A stretch of DNA of 64,000 bases from Phialocephala subalpina (taxonomy: Eukaryota > Ascomycota > Leotiomycetes > Helotiales > Mollisiaceae), in the NCBI GenBank assembly GCA_900073065.1, contig FJOG01000001.1:2584562-2648561 (forward strand), read 5' to 3'. Position 1 is the first letter of the stretch; the number at the start of each line of letters is the position of its first letter. Below, one piece after another: positions 36,774 to 49,100 of the stretch. Made by a program: the position numbers and the translations under genes. The notes beneath the pieces are model-generated. The model had not been told where the DNA came from. It worked only from the letters and a program-made list of their open reading frames with translations, and searched no databases.

Positions 36774-39700
36774 ATGGCAGCCACCGCAGGACCATACCCT
36801 TCTAATGATATCAAGAAGCCACTGGGCCAACCTGCTGTGATGAGCAGTAAAGCCTTCTCAAGACTTCCCGATGAAATCATCGAACAGTGAGTCTGAGGAT
36901 ATCTCGAGGCTGTGCGACATTTTGGCTGACCCTCCATCCGCAGAATATTGCAACTCACGAATCCTAACTCCTTCGCATCCTTAATCATCTTGAATAGGAA
37001 ATGGCGAGCAGTCTCACAACAGGCGCATCTATATGCTCACCATCTGTCACAATGTCCCTCGTATTCCGCCACACATCACTCGATCCCTTTGCCGGTGGAC
37101 GAGAACAGCCTTCCACAATTACGTCGGTTATTTGCACGAGAAGTCAAACGGAACCTATTCGAAGCATATCTGCGGCCGCGAGAGACGATTATAAATGTTG
37201 TGTCCACCTCAATTAGCTCCTCTTCAGCGCCAGGAGGTGAAGCATTCCACTTCAGTTTGTCTCCAAGGGGTCATTATGTGCTGGCATACAGCTCTTCGCG
37301 ATTACATGTCATTGATGTTACAGGCCTTGAGGTCACAGTGAAACGAGAATTCAAGCTTCTTCGCAGACCTGCCTCGGCGACAATCACAGACGATGGACTC
37401 CTACTGGCGGTTCTCTCGACAGACCTTCAAGTGGATGTTTACGATTTGAGTACGCAGCCTCCAAAGCACACTCGTGCCGTGGCTCTGGACCACACTCCTC
37501 GAACCATAGCATTGTCGCCCACTGGATCTGTGTTGGCAGCTGCGTACGATTCAGGGGTGGAGGTTTCGTCGTTGAATCCCAGCAATGTGAGCGCGGAGCG
37601 CAGAGCTGTGAAATGTTATGCTGTCGATTCGCTATCTTTCTCGAGGGACGGCACGCAGCTACTCGGCACGACTATGCAGTCACGAAGTCCAAGTACAGTT
37701 GTACTCACTGCACCTTACTATGATCCGGGTGGCAGTCTGCCAGAAGATAGCATCAGTGCACTATGGACGACATCTATTCTCTTCCCTAATGGCAGTCGAG
37801 ATTGCAGTCATGCTGTGTTACTGCCAAGCTCAGATGGTGAAGCAACTTGGACATTCACCTACGACCGCGTCTTCGAAACATTTCGTGCTGTACGCATTGA
37901 CGATCTTCGAAACGGGACCACTTATTTCACTGGTCCTATTGCGGATGCTTCGTCAGTACATAAACTTCTTCCTAGCACTCTTCCAGCTGCCAGTGAGTCT
38001 GGTGATCTGGTTGCCTCTGGATTCCAGAACGCTATCTGGCTTTACGGAGTGCCAGAAGATCTAGAAGCTGTACCCGTCATTAACAGAGATGGCAATAACA
38101 GTAACAGCACGACAGAAACCGAAGTCAGCACTCCCTCCAGCTTGCTTGGACGAAGGAACAGTGCTCCATCCTTGAGATCAGGGAGCCGACAAAGTATAAG
38201 CAGAATCCCTCAATGGCAATTGCTCTGTGACAGGTTTCGGAACACGTTCGTCGAAGGTCGGAGAATTGGTACCCTTGATCGTGTCAGTGCGCTAGCCTGG
38301 GTGGATCCTGGCTCTACTTCTTTTCCTGGGGAAAGACTAGTGGGAGTCGCCCCTGGTGTTGCTGAACAGTGTGGAACAATAGATGAAGATGGAATGGCAC
38401 CTGTTGATGGAGGCCGTATAGGTCTACTGGATTTCGACTATGCGCCGACGAATGGAAAGCGAAGTTTGATCACCATCGAAGTTGGCATGAGTGAGCCTGA
38501 AGTATTGGAAGAAGAGCATAGGGACCTGGATACAGAAGTTGCACTGGTCAGAAGAAGAACAGTGGCACAAAGACAGGGCAATCGCAGTCATGTATCACGT
38601 TCCGCAACGACTGTCGCACGGTCTCCTCGATCCGAACTACCGCCGATGATGCCAACTATTCAAGACATGGGTGATCCCTTCGCTCCACGCGTTCCGCCGG
38701 TTAGAAGGCCGAGTCAGCAAACAACGACATCAACAGATGAAAACGCCTCTGTTGACGAAGAACAAGACGCTTTCGACGCGCCGTATTCTCACACTAGCCC
38801 AAGATCCGGTACCACGCTCCGTCGTGCTGCCACAGCTGCAGCAGTAAATCGAAGATTGCACCCACGGGCTGCGGCCCAGGATCACATCGAGTATCGTCGT
38901 GCTGACGGTCGAGAAGAGCATCCTCATGAAAGTGATGCAGACAATTGGGTTCCGCCGCCTCCGCCCTACACCCGTGATCCCGTCCCGCCCCTTCCGGAGC
39001 ATATCCAGAGATCTTTGCTTGCTGAGGCGGCTGCCGCAACGCTGCAGCGATCAAGTACTCAACGGGCACCAAGTCTCGACTTTCCAGGCCTAGATTCAGG
39101 CAGTCTGCATCGGTCACGTACAATTGCTACAATAGCATCTTCAAGGTCTGGTGAATCTCGTAGAGAACGCTATAATTTCCAAAGGTCAATGAGCGAGTCT
39201 ACAAACATGACCTCAGATCGTATATCCTTCGAAGAAGAGAGGCCTCGGCCAGTGACTAGTCCTGTGTCTCCCAACGAATTCGATGACCTCTATGACGTCT
39301 CTCCTCCTGGCTCGCCTCAGCTATCTCCCCGAACACCAGCGAGAGCCTCAACAGCTAACCAGATTCCAAGACGGCCGGTTGGCGCACCCGCCAGCAACAC
39401 CAACAGAAATGTATCGCCGCCCACTCCAAATGCCACAATGCGGGCCACGCTACAATCACCTGTTTCACCGACTCCTCAGCCTAATCCAATGGAGGATGAT
39501 AATTTAGGCCGTAGCTTGCGGAATTGGGAAATTAGGCAACCTGAACGAGTTCCGCCAGCTCCACCAATTCCACCAATTCCGGAAGTCGCACCTTCCCCAA
39601 CGAGGGAAGTGACACCTCCAAATCAAGACATCCTGCCAACCTCGAACGACCAGACTCAGTCACGTCCTACAAGCGCTCTCTTCAAGGACGTTCCACCCCG

Positions 39701-40628
39701 TCCCGACGAATCTCATCATCTCACTGGACTTCCCTCTCCGGAGCCTATGTTTCAAGAAGGCCAGCATATCTCGGGGTCAGAACTGTCTCCTGTACCCCGG
39801 CGAAGCGAAACTGTTCCAGTGCAGAAATCCACTCCCAGCAAAGATATGGAAGTCGAACCTATCACGATCTGGAAACGAGCGGAAACAGCACCTGTTGGCT
39901 CTCCTGCGCCAACTAGAAATGCACCCGGATCTCCAGAAATGATCCTACCCAGTGCGGATCAACTTGCACGTCTGAACAGCCGTAAAGGGCGTCCCGCCGG
40001 TCTCACGGATCCTCGGCGTGTGTCGGGAGGCTCTACTCAGCGACCTACGAGTGGTACTCATAGTCGGAATGTTTCTGGTGGTTCGATACAAAGCATGAAC
40101 ATGCAGAATACTCCGCGCCTTACACCAGAACAAGCTTTCCGTGGCACCCCGCCACGTACTGCAGCAGGCGCCTATGGCTCTTCCCCTCAGCACTTCAATC
40201 AAGGATATCCTCAGCAACCTATTTCCTACGCACCAATTGGACCAAATCGCCGCATAAGCAATGGTGCATCGCATAATCGAAATATTTCTGGTTCGCCTAA
40301 TCTTCGCCCACCAATGCAACGACTAGAGACGATACACAGTCAGACGTCTTCGACAGGTGGCGGAGAGCCGTCGCCCTACTTTGCTCAAAAAGCTATGATG
40401 GTGTCGAGGCAACCGAGTAGAGCTGAAAGGAGTGCAGCAAAGAACATCAAAGATGCCAAGAAGCGGGGCTGGAGAAATGCCAAGAGTGAGAAGAAGAAAG
40501 ACAAATATGGTGGGGATGGTGCTAGTTCTGCGGGATGGACCGATGTTTCAAAGGAGTCTGCTATGGCTAGGTATTCGGAGAGGGAGAGAGAAAGGAAGGA
40601 AAAGGGAGGCAAGTGTGTGGTCATGTGA
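36774..40628 (+). CDS. Giant F-box / beta-propeller protein with C-terminal CaaX box
   Basis: Two exons, 36774-36886 and 36944-40628 (57 nt intron, GTGAGT/CAG); product 1265 residues. The intron lies within the F-box (about residues 28-72, SRLPDEIIEQILQLTNPNSF...), the Skp1-binding module of SCF ubiquitin ligases. Residues about 100-470 show repeated beta-strand patterns of a WD40-like propeller (FHFSLSPRGHYVLAYSSS; TIALSPTGSVLAAAYDSG; SLSFSRDGTQLLGTT), without strict Trp-Asp endings. About 490-1190 is Ser/Pro/Arg-rich and probably disordered. The end is highly basic (KKRGWRNAKSEKKKDK) and finishes in Cys-Val-Val-Met, a CaaX prenylation signal. Inferred: a membrane-tethered substrate receptor. 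The first exon is needed; without it the F-box lacks its first helix. Confidence 0.88.
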
Positions 40629-41068
40629 ACGGTGTACAGGAGATGGTTGAAGTTTGCGTATATACCCTGTTTTCTTTGGGTTGAGCTTTCTGGTATGGCT
40701 CTGCGGGATGCAGACGGGAGGATATACCTATGTGTTATGATATGAGATTTTGGGCAAGGCTGCATTTTAATGGACGATGATGATTCATGAATATCAATGA
40801 ACCAACTTTATCTTCGTACTAATACCATCGTTCCAGAACTGAAGGGAATTTTTCGAAGTGTGATTAGGCATGTATATTGTTGGATAAACGATTAGTATCA
40901 AAAGGGGAGAGGTTCAACCGACAACGGGCGCTAACGAAGTAAGCAGGTCCCACTTACAACAGACGCCGGATTGCGAATTTTGACTCAACGTCGACATCAA
41001 ATCCCGGACTACAGACAATCTTTCTCGCTACTCTGAACATTCTACCATCTTCACCCAAAACACAAGTG
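40629..41068. other. Intergenic
   Basis: About 440 bases, promoter side of the PLP enzyme gene. Nothing else seen. Confidence 0.4.
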
Positions 41069-42492
41069 ATGGCGACTTCACAACCCGGCCTCAACGGCCA
41101 TGAAAACGGCGTGGACCATACCCCCGATGACGGCCTCGCCAACCTCTCCTTGTCTTCAAAGACAGTACATGCAGACGATTACCTCAACAAGGGACAAGAT
41201 GTTGCGCCTCCGTTGCATGTGTCTACCACTTACCGATACGACCGTGATCCCAATGCCTTGAAAGTATGGACTGAGCTCAAGGTGAGTGCTCCCCGGTTTG
41301 CCACAGAATATAGAAGTCAGCTGACCATCTCATAGCCAGGTCCTCAACCAGATTCGTGAGTGTCACTATTCACACAGGAGCCTCTATGATAGCCAAATAC
41401 TGACTTCTCCGTTCTAGACACGTCTATTCACGCTACACGGCTCCAAACACCACACGCTTCGAAGCCATCCTCTCAGACATCCTCAATGGCCCATCCCTGA
41501 CATATTCATCCGGCCTAAGCGCCTTCCACGCCCTCCTCACCTTCCTAAACCCCAAGCAAATCTCAATCGGAGACGGCTATCATGGCTGCCACGGCGTGAT
41601 CTCCATCATGAACAAGCTCACTGGACTCAAGAGTATAGATCTCCACTGCGACCCATCAGAACTCCAACTCGGAGACATAGTCCATGTCGAAACTCCTTTG
41701 AACCCTACTGGAATCGCATACAATCTTAAAGAGTTTGCGGATAAAGCACATGCTCGAGGCGCGTTCTTGACAGTCGATGCTACGTTCGGACCTCCTCCTC
41801 TCCAGGACCCGTTTTTGTGGGGTGCGGATATCATCATGCATTCTGGGACGAAATATGTGGGTGGACATTCTGACATGCTTTGTGGGATCTTGGCTGTTAA
41901 TCCTATCAGAGCTAAGGAAGGATGGTTTGATAAATTGTTTGCTGAGAGACAGTATTTGGGGAATGTGATGGGGAATATGGAGGGTTGGCTAGGGGTTAGG
42001 AGTGTGAGGACTCTTGAAGTGAGGGTTGAGAGACAGAGTAAGAATGCGGGATTGTTGGTTAAGTGGCTTCATGCTGCTTTGTATCCTGAAAAGGGCTCTT
42101 TGGGGAGGGATGAAAGGTTGAGTGAGGAGAATGGAAAGATTGTTAGGGAAGTGCTGGGTACGATTGAGCATGCGAGTCTTCAAGAGGATGATATTAAGGA
42201 TGGATGGTTGGTGAAGCAGATGCCGAATGGATTTGGGCCGGTTTTCTCGATCACGATGAAGGAGCAGAACTTTGCGAGGAGGTTGCCGAGTAAGTTGAGG
42301 TTGTTTCATCATGCTACGAGTCTGGGTGGCGTGGAGAGCTTGATTGAATGGAGGACGATGACAGATTCAAAGGTTGATTCTAGGTTGTTGCGTGTCAGTG
42401 TTGGAATTGAGGGATGGGAGGATTTGAGAGATGATTTGATGCAAGGTTTTAAGGCTTTGTATGATGAATCGCAGGATGAACTGAAGAAGTAG
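41069..42492 (+). CDS. Cys/Met-metabolism PLP-dependent enzyme (cystathionine synthase/lyase-like)
   Basis: Fold-type I PLP enzyme of the trans-sulfuration superfamily. Three exons, 41069-41281, 41336-41355 and 41418-42492. The middle exon is only 20 nt and supplies Pro-Gly-Pro-Gln-Pro-Asp; without it the frame does not join. Product 435 residues. The fold's marks are THxRDPNA-like entry near 60, YSRYTAPNTTRFE (about 80-92), the cofactor aspartate in TVDATFGPPP and the Schiff-base lysine in MHSGTKYVGGHSD. The C-terminal domain has SLGGVESLIEWR and LLRVSVGIEGWEDL. Reaction specificity (gamma-synthase, gamma- or beta-lyase) cannot be told by eye; the nearest relatives may be the poorly characterised fungal YHR112C-type proteins. 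Start: the second of two tandem codons (GTG-ATG). Confidence 0.9.
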
Positions 42493-42726
42493 CATCATAC
42501 AGAATTGAATGAGCTGGCAACTGTTTGTGCTCGAGCTGCAACCACACCCAACACCTCCTTCAATTTCACTGCCCCTGCCATCTCTGATGATCCAGAGGCA
42601 TCGAACGAGGTATTTCAAGAAGTAGGTTGCCCTCCGAAATGGAAGATGCTAACAACGTTTTGAGCTGGAATTCGGAAAATACCTCACCTTAGTCGCTCCT
42701 TCCCACAATTAATATCAACAACGATC

Positions 42727-43950
42727 ATGGCGAGCCGCTTGAACGCTTCCTTAACACATCAAGTTATTTTCATTATTCTGGAGAAGTACATCAATTACTT
42801 TGCGCTTGGCAAGATATCCCAGCTCGACGCTCGTCCTGCCAATTCTGGGACAATCGAATACCGCATATACAATTGCCCGCGTTGTGGACTGGCCTTTGCC
42901 AGCATAGAGACTCTAAACTTCCATTGGGGACACTGCTCACAAGATGATTTCCCCACAGGTGTCCAATCTAGGCCAGACGCCCCGGTACAACCAAGCGACG
43001 GAGGATGCCCAGTCATGAACAAGAACAACCAATTATCAACCCCTCCAGTGCATTCAAGCGCAGGCCGCCCAACCGTGAACAGTCGATTCATTTGCGATAT
43101 TTGTCAGTTGTACTTTGGCACTTCGAGGGGTCTTGGAAACCATCGGAGAAGCAGATCATATTAGGATGCTCTCAATAATGACCCACCCGAAGCAGAACAA
43201 TCGCAAGGGCGAGGACCACCTAGCGGAATTTGCGGCCCTTGCTGGCTCAACAGGCAATGCTGCGATAGGAAAGCCCCATGCAGTGCGTGCGTACATCATG
43301 GACGCCTCTGCGATTTACAGCCACCGCGACCTCTCCATAGACGTTCTTCGAGGGGTCTCGCTGAACGGCGGAGGCGACCTCAAAGTCCCACTCGCGAACG
43401 GACTTTCACCTCTCAGCCACCTTTTCTGGGAACGCCATCCTCATCTGAGACATTCTCTGCTGTTCAAACGCCATTTCCGTCTCAATCATTCTCTTCTCCA
43501 GAAACGTCCTCTACATCTCAAAGACCATCAACATCTCGGACAAACTCCTCCCTCGAAGTGTCCTCCACATCTCAAACATTATCCACGACAGCACAGACGT
43601 TTTCCTTTCGCAATAGTAGTCGCCCTTCAATTCTTAATGAAATCCGTGCAGATCCAGCAGCTGAAAGCGATCCTGTCTCGGGTTCGGGGAAACGAGAACG
43701 AGAACATTGGGACACCGCTACCGATTCCGATTCAAGCGACTCGTACGGCTGGGTGGTTAATGGAATGGGTATAGAATTTCCCAAGGTATATGAAGGAGAA
43801 GAGGTGGGCCGCATCTTTACTAAGAAGGGCATCATGCTGACCATGTTCAGGAAGAACAAGCAAGGGGAGTCTGACTCCAGTTCCATTGTCCCGAAAAGTG
43901 AGGGCCATTCCACTTTGCGAGATGAAAGCATCATTCTTGAGAATTCCTAG
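42727..43950 (+). CDS. Small zinc-finger protein: C2H2 finger plus Zn2Cys6-like cluster (gene model uncertain)
   Basis: An ATG frame from 42727 codes a C2H2-like finger (YNCPRCGLAFASIETLNFH, residues about 49-69). A second half-finger (FICDICQLYF..., spacing C-x2-C-x12-H but no second His) follows, then TAG at 43162-43164. The same frame stays open beyond it to 43950. There it codes C-x2-C-x6-C-x5-C-x2-C-x6-C at 43231-43311, exactly the Zn(II)2Cys6 spacing, then an Arg patch, a Ser/Thr/Pro-rich tract and a C-terminal block with YGWVVNGMGIEFP. A frame-keeping 90 nt intron (43103 GTCAGT to 43192 AAG) would remove the stop but also the half-finger. Otherwise this is a gene broken by one nonsense codon. 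Likely a DNA-binding regulator or its remnant. Confidence 0.55.
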
Positions 43951-44014
43951 CTCTGGTACTGGAAATTGAGATAGCATGGTGGACGCTGTCAAAACTTTGA
44001 ATGACAGCCGTAAA

Positions 44015-44692
44015 TCATACCATATCCTGCTTCTTGAACATCCAAGGGTTTTTCACCACGATCCTGGTACCCTTCTTCACAACCCCTCCCGCCTCAACCA
44101 CACTCATAATCCCCGCTTTCCGCTCCACGACCTTTCCATTCTCATCCTTCACCACACACCTCGCCATCAGCCCCTCTCTGAATTTACTGATCTGCGGACA
44201 CGGATTTCTCAGTCCCGTGACCCTAACAACCGCACACTTGCCATTCTCATCCTCTCCTTCATTCACAAACTTCAGTCTTGTCCCAACACTCAGATTCAAA
44301 ACGTCAAGTCCTCTTGTCGTGATGTTTTCGCCTAAATCGCCGGGATTGATGTCGTAGCCTTTTCCATCTGGTCCAATGGCTTTGAATTCGTCGAATAGTT
44401 CAGACTGTATGAGATGGACTTGTCGTAAGTTGGGAGGAATAGGGAGGGCTTTGCGGCGGGAGAGGTGCTGGACTTCGACGCCGAGGTGGCTGTCGCCTTC
44501 TACGCCGAGGTTGGCGATGAGGATTATTTCGTTGAAAGTGGGCTTGGAGAATGAGTGTGTTGGGGACCTTGAGACGGAGATGACTGTGCCTAATTTGTGG
44601 GAGAAGAAGATCCATTTGATGGATGGGATGAGGTAGTATACGGAGGTATAAAGAATGAGAACGATGAATGCAGCGTAGACAAGTTGATACAT
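44015..44692 (-). CDS. Membrane-anchored MOSC-domain protein
   Basis: Single exon, 225 residues from the ATG at 44692; the frame runs a little further up but only from a TTG. Residues 1-30 form one hydrophobic span (YQLVYAAFIVLILYTSVYYL), giving an N-terminal anchor. The MOSC domain follows, with GVEGDSHLG, the RQVHLIQSELFDE block, NPGDLGENITTRGLDVLNL, and a conserved Cys in TGLRNPCPQISKF that would bind the molybdenum cofactor in MOSC enzymes. MOSC proteins handle Moco-bound sulfur or reduce N-hydroxylated compounds (mARC type). Here there is no separate MOSC_N beta-barrel, so mARC activity is not assured. Confidence 0.9.
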   Translation of the reverse strand: MYQLVYAAFIVLILYTSVYYLIPSIKWIFFSHKLGTVISVSRSPTHSFSKPTFNEIILIANLGVEGDSHLGVEVQHLSRRKALPIPPNLRQVHLIQSELFDEFKAIGPDGKGYDINPGDLGENITTRGLDVLNLSVGTRLKFVNEGEDENGKCAVVRVTGLRNPCPQISKFREGLMARCVVKDENGKVVERKAGIMSVVEAGGVVKKGTRIVVKNPWMFKKQDMV

Positions 44693-46115
44693 TGTTAAAG
44701 GTGGTGGTAGAATAGCAATAGATATGTTGGCAGAATAGTAATTAAATGATCGAAAGAATAGCAATTGAAGATGAAAGTTAAGGAATTGAGAGTGGTGTAC
44801 TGTACGAGCTTAAAAATTTCGCTCCTCATAACAAGAATTGACAATTAGCAGTTGCTTGTAAGCTCCGATTGCTTGCAGAGGCATGAGTCAAGGATACAGC
44901 ACGAATTAAAAGGCTTTGCGTACGTACTTTTACAACCGTGTCTTCCACGCAATTTCTATTTTGACGAGGCCCCAGATGTGGTGGAATTCCATTTCCGCGC
45001 TTCTATTAGTTACTTACAAGAGCAAAATTGCAATAGTGGGGGAAAGTCCAGAATCTTGTCAATAATTAGAGAATGGGGTGAAGAGAGTTCGAGACCTTGG
45101 GCGAGGATGTGAAGTCATTGAACAGCAAGCGAGAAGCCCCTTGCAATGGGATCTAGGCTCTTTGGTACAAGTATCGGCCGGAAGCCTCCACGAGAACTTA
45201 TTCTCATCTCTCGCCAGCTTTCCTTCTTTCCTTCTTTCCTTCTACTCCGTATATTTTTCTAATTTGCCAATTGCGAATTAGTCCACGGGTTAGCAGGTCG
45301 CGGTTTTGGCGAACCAAATGCAAACCATTGGCAAGGCAAAGGGGCATTATGGGCATTCAAGTCACACCGAACCGCGCCCTCCAATCATGCCCTCAAGGCC
45401 CGTTACGCTCACCGCGCCTTTGAATTCCAAGTTTTGATGTGGAATCAAGCGTGCTATTTCCTCTACAATCTCTACGAAGTTCTACGAACACGCAAAGAGG
45501 GCATTCCCAGGCAACAGTCGAGAGGCGGCTCAATACTTCTACAAGGTAGAGTGATTGGCAGAATTACCTGCGATACATATATATGAGGCGTTGAAGCTTT
45601 GGAGTTGATTCTGCAGGATACCGATTACAATGTTGTTGAGGGTTGTTGATGTCTTTCTGGACTTCTGCTGAGGGGGTTCTCGCCATGTCTTTATAGACTG
45701 GAGCACACCTGAATTATGAAGGCTATGGAGTTGCATCACCGAGAACGAGGCGCGGATATCGGAATGGTGTCCAAACCCGGAGTCTTGACATCGGTTAGCC
45801 TCTGGGACAAGGCGCCTGCATTATCTTCCTGGTTATACCCTCATTGGCCGCCATAATGGGGCATTCTCAGGGCAGACATAATGCCCGTTGTCTGCCCTGT
45901 CGCCGCCCTGTTGCTGCCCTGGTAGTTCTAAGGCAGAATGGTAGCCTCGTTTGGTCAGGGACTCGGAAACAATACCATTCAGTCCAGCTTTTTCCCCTTC
46001 AGACCTCTTAATTTGTCTACTTCCCCAATTTCTCATCCCTTCGAAACTTTGCTCGACCCATCCGTGAGAAGTCTTATCGTATGCGTCTAGCCTTGCGCGT
46101 TTTAATATCGTCACA
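44693..46115. other. 1.4 kb divergent intergenic region
   Basis: Between the MOSC gene and the kinase-HET gene, on opposite strands. Contains a TTTCC/TTC pyrimidine run (45218-45243) and a cluster of CTGCCCTG-type direct repeats (about 45866-45931). No gene seen. Confidence 0.5.
45218..45243. repeat. (CTTTCCTT)n pyrimidine tandem repeat
   Basis: About three copies of an 8-base TTTCCTTC unit on the plus strand, in the upstream region of the kinase-HET gene. Confidence 0.75.
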
Positions 46116-49100
46116 ATGTATGAATCCAGCCCTGTCTCGTCCCACCAAAATGAGCATACCTCGCAGCCTTCGCCAATGAGCAGCTCTCTGGTTGGTCAAG
46201 ACCTGCAGGCTTCCAATCTGCATCCAAACAATCACGGCACACGCCAACTTGGGCAGTACGCCCTGGTTCCTACTCAGAGTAGACTGCCTCAACCTGCTTA
46301 TTCCTACAATGCTCCCATTGAACGCCCAATTCCTGGCGCTCAAGTAAGTCATGCCAATCTTTCTTTGACGCATAAAGACTAATTGTCAAACAGTCAGTGC
46401 AGAACGATCCACCTCTTGCTCCACCATACCTCACAGACAACAGTGGTAAGTATCCCTTCTACAAACTCAATCATATCACAGTACTAATTGATATCTAGCC
46501 TATGTAGGACCAGGTCAACTTCATTGCATAGCCAGTCCCGGCGTTCAATGCTACTGTGTCTCGTGCAACGCTCTCGCGGATTTCCCGATTACCCCATTCG
46601 ACCTGAATTCCAATACGAGTGTTACCAATTTCGGACCTACTCAATCCTACAACAGTCGTCCAAGGCTTAACACTGGAGGTTACAACACTGGCATCGGGGG
46701 TTCTTCGTTATCATATAGCCAGGAAGTCCCAGACTTGACCTATAGCAGAACTGGCAACACTGGGTCGTATCTGTCAGCATCCCCATATGGTTCTGTACCT
46801 GAATTTGGCAGAGATTCAGCAATATCTTTTGGCCCGTCTTCCAGTTGGTCCAGACAAGCATCCTCGTCAGTTGCGTTTCCAGGAGTGAATCACGTGTTTC
46901 AGGCAGGCTTCGACGATATGAGAGGCCCTCCACCCAACGCTCCGCAAAGACTTGCTGGGCTGCACAATGTCAACCGAAAGCATTGCTCTCAAACGAAAGA
47001 TCGCGTTCCACGTCAATCCGGACCTCCCAGACTAGACATCGTTCATGCTCCAAGTACAGAAACGATAGCTTCGTTGGATTGTGCTACATTTCTTGAAGCA
47101 CAAGAAATTCTGGGTATGAAGCTCAAGAACGGGAAGCCTCTCTCAGACGTACAAAAGGAGAGCTTGGTGAATCTCTTGGAAATGTCCCATGTACAGCTGG
47201 ACTTTTGTCTCGACGCCAAACGAATTCTAGAGCCCGTGTTACACAATCTGTGTTCTAAGACTCAAGCATGTAGTCTTCCGACAGACTATGTTGTGCGTTG
47301 GTTTGAGCAGATTCAGAGCTCGCATACCCCAGAGAAGGCTTCACTGCGAGATTCCGCCTATCAGTCGCTCAATCCGCCTCATGGCCAAAACCAAGAACGC
47401 CCAAAGAAACGTCGAAAGACGACCAGGGATCCCAGCCAGCAAAAGGTCTACCAATGCACCCATATTTCCAATACTGGCAGACGTTGTCCCCAGGAGAGCA
47501 GCAATTTCACTGATTGGAAACGACACGAAGAGACTCATTGGCCACAGCGACGATGGGAGTGCTTGATTGAGGGATCGTACCCGGACATTGCCTGTCATGT
47601 CTGTGGTGAATACATCGATATGAACATCGAACAGTCTCAGCATAACCATGCTGAATGCTTCGGTCATATGCCTAGGAAAGGCCACGAGTTTCCGAGAAAA
47701 GACAAGCTCGTGCCCCACGTCAGAGAAGAGCATGGCTACACACCAAAGGTCGATTCTTGGCACTACCCCATTCCATCACATTGGAAGTCTCTCTGCGGTT
47801 TCTGCGGGCTACAGTCATTTTCCAATTGGGATGATCGTTGTGACCATGTTGGAAAGCATTTCACGGAAGGAAAGCGGATGGTCCCAGACTGGAGAGATCC
47901 TTGGCCTATTGAAGAAGTTTCCGATGCAGCTGATGAAGATAATGACGACGATGAGGACGGTGATGGACCCGGACACAATGACGGTCCGAGCGATAGAGAC
48001 GCCGAAGGGGAGGACGATCCTGACCATGGTCCCCAGTCAGATAGAAACCAGAATAGCAGCAGCGGGGACGCAAATCAAACCTATAATACCGGTAGCGAGC
48101 ACGGTCATCAGGATTCTAGTCATACTCACGGTACCGACAATGGTAGTCATCCAGGAAATCATCGAGGCCGGGGTGCCCAGCATTGGAGCCGTGGGCCATC
48201 AGTCCCAAACAGCCACGAAAATCTATCTATTCGTCCATCTCTAAGGATTCATGGCCCTGGTGGTGATGACAACGTCTTCAAATCCATTGGACCACTTGGC
48301 TATGGGACATTTGGATCCGTGGATGAAGTGGAGCATTCTGCCACCAAGATGCGGTTCGCTAGGAAAACAATACGGGTTGTGCACCATCAGTCCTTCCCGG
48401 CAATTCTACAAGCTCAGCGCGAGGTCAGCGTTCTTCGTAACTTAAAGCATGTACATATTGTCGATCTAGCAGCTTCGTACACTTTTGAGGATCAGTTCTC
48501 GATCATCATATCACCCGTTGCCGAGTGGAACCTTGGAGAGTACATCCGACATGACATCTCACCTTCCTCGACTCGAATTTCCAACTTGGCCAGGTGGATC
48601 GGCTGCCTGGCTTCCGCTGTCTCCTATATGCATGAGCAGTCGTGTCAGCACCTCGATATCAAGCCAAGCAATATCCTAATTGCAGGTAGTCAAGTAATGC
48701 TGAGTGACTTCGGCGGAGCTGTCATCCTGAATGGGTCCAATTCAAACAGACTTATGACTGATAGTTGTGCTGTTACACCCATGTATTGTGCGCCAGAAAT
48801 TGCAGACCGACGAGGAACATCATTCATTGCCGGAGCCAGCGACGTTTACTCGCTTGGTTGTGTATTTCTTGAGATGGCAACAGTCATTCACCGAGAAAGC
48901 TTGAACAAGTTTGAGCAGTTTCGAGGATTCGGGAGCAAAGACGCAACGTATCATCGTAATCTTCGCAAGTCTCTCCTCTGGATCGACCATTTGTTGGACA
49001 TTGATGGTAGCCTAGGGGTACCAGTCAAGGACAGTCTTTCAACCATTCGCCTCATGTTGAGCCACGACTGGACTAAAAGGCCAACTGCTCGTGGAATCGA

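Noticed and set aside
36948..36950. Apparent start of the F-box protein
   Set aside because: The codon is TTG, within the F-box; the real start is ATG 36774 across a 57 nt intron.
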